Below, in pieces: positions 7,039 to 9,445 of a DNA stretch of 9,445 nt; position 1 is the stretch's first letter; every line of letters begins with the position of its first letter. Where the stretch lies: assembly GCA_903970295.1 (NCBI GenBank), contig CAJCHQ010000948.1:1-9445 (forward strand), written 5' to 3'. The position numbers were made by a program, and so were the translations under genes. The stretch comes from Bryobacterales bacterium. GTDB lineage: Bacteria; Cyanobacteriota; Vampirovibrionia; Obscuribacterales; Obscuribacteraceae. The notes beneath the pieces are model-generated. The model had not been told where the DNA came from and ran no database searches. It was given only the letters and a program-made list of their open reading frames with translations.

Positions 7039-7914
7039 TCAACCTCGCAAAAGCGGTGCCAAAAATTTCTGGCTGGTTTCGAGTGCTTTTTCTAATTCTT
7101 CCGCTTCGTCGGCGATGAATTCATCATCCATATGGATCGAGATCGTGCCCTGAAAATCGTAGAGTTTGAGGGCTTCGATAAATTGGCGCCAGTCGACTTG
7201 CCCTTTGCCGGGCATGCGGTAGCGCCACCACAATGGTCCGTACATGCCGCTGTCGACCAATAGGTCGCGGCTGATTTCGATATCGTGGGCTTCCACGTGA
7301 TCGATTGCCGGCACCAGACCGGAAAGGACGCGTAAATAATCGATGCCCAGCCAAACACAATCGGCCGGAGAAAAGTTCAGACCGAGGCCAGGAACAGAAG
7401 CGATCAACTCACGCCAGTCTTGCGGCTCCATGCCGTTCCAGCGCTTGAGAGACTGGTCGCGAAAAGCAGCCGGTGTGGAAAGTCTGAGCAATAGGCCGAC
7501 TGTTTGATCGGCAAATTGATCCTGGATCTTTACCAATTCTTCGCCGAGGTGGCTGCGCCAATCTTCGTCAAAGCCAGGCACGATGCTGAAAGACACGCGC
7601 TTACAGCCGGTCAGTTTGGCCACGTTCATGATTTTGTGCAGCATCGGTGCGAACTGCTTGATCGCCTTTTTGTCTTTTGGATCGAAACAAAAATCAAGGT
7701 TGAGGCAGGCGATTTCGACACCGCGCGACTGAGACTGCTCGGCCACACCTTCCAGATAGCGGCGCTCCTTTGCATCTAATTTGCCGCCATTTTTACCGCT
7801 CACAGGAAATGGCGCGAACGAATATTCGACAGCGGAGAGCCCCCGCAGGACGGCCAGATCAATGGCACCGTCGAGCCCGCAACCGAATCTGGTGGCATCA
7901 AAACACAAGCGCAT
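7039..7914 (-). CDS. Sugar phosphate isomerase/epimerase-like TIM-barrel protein with altered metal site
   Basis: The 291-residue product has the layout of the xylose-isomerase-like TIM-barrel superfamily (COG1082 type), whose members isomerise or epimerise sugars using a divalent metal. Family framework is clear in the C-terminal half: LGLNFSPADCVWLGID (177-192), AIDHVEAHDIEI (203-214), RMPGKGQVDWRQFIEAL (233-249) and GTISIHMDDEF (256-266). Typical members read NFDPSHLVW, HVHAKD and SVEHED at these places and have a Glu at the end of strand 4. Here the corresponding residues appear to be S182, E208, H261 and R144, so all four usual metal ligands look replaced. There is no signal peptide, so it is probably cytosolic. 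The start is ATG at 7914, with no clear ribosome-binding site in front of it. It is the first gene of the three-gene operon with the GH38 mannosidase, which suggests a sugar substrate. Whether it is a working isomerase is doubtful. Confidence 0.88.
   Translation of the reverse strand: MRLCFDATRFGCGLDGAIDLAVLRGLSAVEYSFAPFPVSGKNGGKLDAKERRYLEGVAEQSQSRGVEIACLNLDFCFDPKDKKAIKQFAPMLHKIMNVAKLTGCKRVSFSIVPGFDEDWRSHLGEELVKIQDQFADQTVGLLLRLSTPAAFRDQSLKRWNGMEPQDWRELIASVPGLGLNFSPADCVWLGIDYLRVLSGLVPAIDHVEAHDIEISRDLLVDSGMYGPLWWRYRMPGKGQVDWRQFIEALKLYDFQGTISIHMDDEFIADEAEELEKALETSQKFLAPLLRG
7043..7046 (-). promoter_or_regulatory. Ribosome-binding site inside the end of the TIM-barrel gene, deciding the mannosidase GTG start
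   Basis: On the - strand GAGG lies 7 nt before the GTG at 7035. It falls within the last sense codons (CGA GGT) of the upstream gene, whose TGA is at 7041-7039. The start is 3 nt beyond that stop, which indicates coupled translation. Confidence 0.7.
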
Positions 7915-7954
7915 GGCAGCAAGTTTAGCACTTGAGCGAAAGTTTTAAGCGTTA

Positions 7955-7981
7955 GCCCGCCGCTTAGAGCCGGGCGAGCGG
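7955..7981. repeat. Two overlapping, mutually exclusive inverted repeats in the 7915-8000 gap
   Basis: GCCCG (7955-7959) pairs with CGGGC (7971-7975), and CCGCT (7960-7964) pairs with AGCGG (7977-7981). The two stems interleave, so only one can form at a time. They lie between the stop of the PDZ gene and the start of the TIM-barrel gene, both on the - strand. No T-run of terminator length follows on that strand. No convincing promoter for the three-gene operon is visible in this 86-bp gap; a TAAACT close to the ATG is the only weak -10-like match. Confidence 0.3.
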
Positions 7982-8000
7982 AAGCGATAAGTTGACAAGA

Positions 8001-8693
8001 TCAAATCGACATCAAATAATCTTGCCGCACCATGGGGTCGGGGATGTCATTGAAATCCATGCGCTTCATGGTCTTCGCAATAAAATCAGTGCCGCGCCGG
8101 ATAGAAATAGTGACATCGGTTTCGGGTTTACCGACGATCATGCTGTAAACATCTTCTTTAGATAGGCCCAGCGTCGGCACTCCATCGACAGCGACGATTA
8201 CATCCTGGGCATGCAGACCGACTTGCCAAGCCGGTGTGCCCGGAAATACGCGATTGATTACTGGCATGTGACCGATAGGCAGAAGGAATTTAACGCCGAT
8301 AATACCGACGCCGCTTTGAATAGTGGAATTGAGAAAGTTAGAAGAGCCGTTGCCGCGCAAAGTGGAGTCAGGTGCAATACGGGCGGTCTGACCGCTGAGC
8401 TTCTCTTTCTTCTTCTTCTTGAACACATCCATGACGCCGCCAGACATTTTCTTGCCGGTGGGCGGAGGCGTCTGTTCTGCGTCGACGCGGTGTTGCACGC
8501 CGCCTTTCAAGGTACGCGGTTTAGGCGCCGAAAGGTCGAACTTCGGAATGTCTGGCTTGAGAACCGGGTCATCCGGCTGAGTTTCGCCCAGTGACGCCCG
8601 AGGACTAATCATTAATAGAGCGAGCAATCCAGAGGCTACAGCCATGGCCCGGAACGGGCTGTGTACAGACTGACCACGTGGACGCGCTCTCAT
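8001..8693 (-). CDS. Exported single-PDZ-domain protein
   Basis: The product is 230 residues from the ATG at 8693, chosen because GAGGAA lies 7 nt upstream. An in-frame GTG directly before it is also possible; a GTG at 8735 would add 14 residues but has no ribosome-binding site. Residues 1-36 form a Sec signal peptide: basic start MRARPRG, hydrophobic core 17-30, probable cleavage after SLG (34-36). Residues 37-127 are a Pro/Lys-rich, probably disordered linker with a run of five lysines (92-96). Residues about 128-212 are a PDZ domain, shown by HMPVINRVFPGTPAWQVGL and DVIVAVDGVPTLGL, which is typical of HtrA- and Ctp-type PDZ folds that bind protein C-termini. No protease domain is present, so it would act as a binding or anchoring protein in the envelope. 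It lies 86 bp upstream of the TIM-barrel gene on the same strand; co-transcription is possible but unproven. Confidence 0.87.
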   Translation of the reverse strand: MRARPRGQSVHSPFRAMAVASGLLALLMISPRASLGETQPDDPVLKPDIPKFDLSAPKPRTLKGGVQHRVDAEQTPPPTGKKMSGGVMDVFKKKKKEKLSGQTARIAPDSTLRGNGSSNFLNSTIQSGVGIIGVKFLLPIGHMPVINRVFPGTPAWQVGLHAQDVIVAVDGVPTLGLSKEDVYSMIVGKPETDVTISIRRGTDFIAKTMKRMDFNDIPDPMVRQDYLMSI

Positions 8694-8700
8694 CACGATA

Positions 8701-8706
8701 TTCCTC
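8701..8706 (-). promoter_or_regulatory. Ribosome-binding site deciding the PDZ gene start
   Basis: On the - strand GAGGAA ends 7 nt before the ATG at 8693. It supports that start over the upstream GTG at 8735, which has no purine-rich site in front. Confidence 0.65.
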
Positions 8707-8772
8707 GAACCCCTTAGGTTTTCCGACGTTGGCACTTCTGGTAAGTTCGCCCGGCAGCCTTAAATTTTTTGG

Positions 8773-8807
8773 CCCAAGTCCCCTCAATCATCAGCATACC
8801 CAAGTCC
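8773..8807. repeat. Direct repeat CCCAAGTCC, two copies 26 bp apart
   Basis: CCCAAGTCC occurs exactly at 8773-8781 and 8799-8807. Start-to-start distance is 26 bp, about two and a half helical turns. The position in a divergent promoter region allows a protein-binding site, but a 9-bp repeat in a region this size can arise by chance. Confidence 0.35.
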
Positions 8808-8840
8808 TGGCCTTTTGGAAGGGCTATTTTTACTCGAGCC

Positions 8841-8851
8841 TGCCCAGGGCA
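8841..8851. repeat. 11-bp palindrome TGCCCAGGGCA
   Basis: TGCCC and GGGCA are exact reverse complements about a central A. The site lies in the middle of the divergent region, 122 bp before the mdh start, and could be an operator half-site pair. Function is not shown. Confidence 0.25.
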
Positions 8852-8896
8852 AATCTACTTTGTATCTGCCGAAACAAACTAATACTTAAACAAAGC

Positions 8897-9445
<549 letters not shown>

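Noticed and set aside
8810..8832. CCTT-TTGG-AAGG stem followed by ATTTTT as an intrinsic terminator on the + strand
   Set aside because: The stem is only 4 bp with a bulge beyond it, and no + strand gene ends upstream; it sits inside a divergent promoter region.
8860..8888. TTGTAT and TACTTA with 17-bp spacing as an mdh promoter
   Set aside because: Both hexamers match the consensus poorly, so it is not distinguishable from background.

Overview
The window is bacterial chromosomal DNA of moderate GC content. It is densely coded, with GTG and TTG starts used alongside ATG, and I see no insertion sequence, phage gene, tRNA, rRNA or CRISPR array. The phylum cannot be fixed from sequence alone. 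The mix of LipA, an LDH-like malate dehydrogenase, CobS, Sec-exported PDZ and repeat proteins and a very long cytosolic GH38 enzyme suggests a Gram-negative-type environmental bacterium. A non-photosynthetic relative of cyanobacteria is a guess I hold with low confidence.

Positions 1-2572 (+ strand) read as one probable transcription unit: the 3' end of lipA (lipoyl synthase), a perfect 7-bp hairpin in the short gap, a TPR-type protein (534-1790), and cobS (1787-2572). The last two overlap by ATGA. Positions 2573-2624 are a short convergent gap with an inverted repeat over the cobS stop.

Positions 2625-7914 (- strand, transcribed right to left) form a tight three-gene operon. It holds a xylose-isomerase-like TIM-barrel protein (7039-7914), a 1149-residue GH38 alpha-mannosidase (3586-7035), and an exported protein made of a regular 33-residue helical repeat (2625-3584). 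At both junctions the Shine-Dalgarno sequence of the downstream gene lies inside the last codons of the upstream gene. The genes are 3 nt and 1 nt apart, and the third starts with TTG. The first two products suggest cytosolic handling of a mannose-containing or related sugar conjugate. The third is predicted to leave the cytoplasm.

Positions 8001-8693 (- strand) encode a small exported single-PDZ protein. A 280-bp divergent region carrying short direct and inverted repeats separates it from mdh (malate dehydrogenase, 8974 to the window end, truncated).

The most interesting signals are in the - strand operon. The GH38 N-terminal zinc motif reads HWHREWY, where HWDREWY is expected. The neighbouring TIM-barrel protein appears to have lost all four canonical metal-binding positions of its family while keeping the surrounding framework. 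The third gene encodes an uncharacterised exported repeat protein with an exact 33-residue period. Together they could be a divergent and perhaps undescribed sugar-processing module, but that functional link is inference.
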